A DNA stretch of 64,000 nucleotides from Lobosporangium transversale (taxonomy: Eukaryota > Mortierellomycota > Mortierellomycetes > Mortierellales > Mortierellaceae). The stretch lies in the NCBI RefSeq assembly GCF_002105155.1, contig NW_019029065.1, positions 16,591-80,590 of the forward strand. The letters run 5' to 3'. Shown piece by piece: positions 63,371-64,000 of this stretch. A program made the position numbers and the translations under genes. Under the pieces are notes generated by a model, which saw only the letters and a program-made list of their open reading frames with translations, made no database searches and was not told the DNA's origin. The stretch's first letter is position 1, and every line of letters begins with the position of its first letter.

Positions 63371-63689
63371 TTTGTACGGGGTCTTTATTTCAGTCTTAAA
63401 TACCATTACCAGGAAGCCTTCCATGACACAAGCTCGATACCCAAGCATCAAATACTGACCAGTATTTATCTTATCAAAGTCGTACGTAGCCCAGAATAGA
63501 TGTTGATATTCTTTATGCGATTCTGGGACTAAATAAAGAATTACAAACGATTTATAGGTTGTGGTGTCAACTAGAATAACAAAAGAAAATAGAGGTAAAT
63601 AACCTTGACGACAAACAGCGCCATAGGATGCCAAAAGGGAAGATGGAGCTTTATAGGTGAGCTCACAAACTGAGTTACCGGAAGGCGAA

Positions 63690-63954
63690 TGCTTGTTGGG
63701 ACAAGGGGAAAAGGATAAAAAGGCAAGATAAACTGCAGGTCAAGAACAAGACAGATAGGAGAAACTTAAGACTTATGGGTAAACTGAAGGCTTTATTGAG
63801 AAAGAAGTTCTTTGGGTTTTATACTGTATGACAAATAGATTATTACTGTATCTACTATTGGAATCTGTTATGAAGGTCGAATCCAATCCTTACGGATCTC
63901 GCCTTCCCTCTCATGATGGAAGTTTCGCATTCAACCTTAAAGGCCTCTAACATG
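63690..63954 (-). other. Possible LTR-like sequence
   Basis: On the minus strand TGTTAGAGGCCTTTAAGG begins at 63954. TATAAAAC follows at about 63825 and CAATAAAG at about 63795. These features in this spacing look like an LTR promoter and polyadenylation signal. No second copy, end or primer binding site could be confirmed. The flanking 63380-63689 and 63955-64000 hold no recognised gene. Confidence 0.3.
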
Positions 63955-64000
63955 TTCCAGGATGTCTCGCTTAATCTGTTCAAAGATTTTCTATTTATTT

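Noticed and set aside
63380-63634. Minus-strand frame with hydrophobic segments
   Set aside because: It reads into MULE element B and its poly(T) run, and lies just downstream of an LTR-like sequence. No family was recognised.

Overview
The window looks like transposon-dense sequence from an early-diverging (Mucoromycota-type) fungus. Supporting signs: short spliceosomal introns with GTRNGT donors, AT-rich spacers full of poly(A)/poly(T) runs, DIRS tyrosine-recombinase retroelements, multi-exon Helitrons, Crinkler (CRN) N-terminal domains, a DUF6589-type gene and a coiled-coil plus RNase-inhibitor-like LRR gene. A Mortierella-like source is my best guess from the CRN and LRR proteins, but this is inference from family resemblance. 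Almost everything recognisable is a mobile element; the only confident host gene is a tRNA-Glu(CTC) at 61.85 kb.

Layout, left to right. A decayed Ty3/gypsy chromovirus (about 0.25-5.3 kb, RNase H deleted). DIRS-1 (5603-9839), complete with inverted ends and internal complementary region. Helitron-1 on the minus strand (about 9992-16309). A small gene and a CRN remnant (17.2-18.2 kb). An intron-containing, apparently intact DDE transposase of the Tc1/mariner superfamily (18.4-21.2 kb). A small zinc-binding-like gene between inverted motifs (21.3-21.95 kb). Nested LTRs (23.0-23.5 kb). DIRS-2 (23640-27889). Helitron-2 (27959-36977, 9.0 kb, both ends resolved), which carries a 3-exon SP/RS-rich cargo gene. 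A pogo-type MITE, a CRN gene, an internally deleted Helitron-3 (39.3-41.1 kb), a broken coiled-coil/LRR gene (43.3-45.9 kb), a hAT-like foldback MITE, a DUF6589 gene broken by a solo LTR, another CRN gene, a Ty3/gypsy element (52.1-56.5 kb) inserted in a LINE (56.5-60.6 kb) that itself holds a foldback insertion, then tRNA-Glu followed by two inverted MULE-like elements forming a 1.4-kb palindrome.

The most striking organisation is a small dispersed repeat, here called the TAGTAC repeat. One copy is split by DIRS-1. Another is bounded by DIRS-2, split by Helitron-2 and then split again by a pogo-type MITE. Because uninterrupted versions of the same stretches exist elsewhere in the window, the insertion points can be read to the base: CTA for DIRS-1, ATTA for DIRS-2, A|T for Helitron-2, TA for the MITE.

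Two other themes stand out. The Helitrons encode small 5' exons, several with C2HC zinc-knuckle patterns, joined mostly by phase-2 introns ahead of Rep-helicase. In both DIRS elements the recombinase reading frame stays open through the whole overlapping RT-RNase H-methyltransferase gene.
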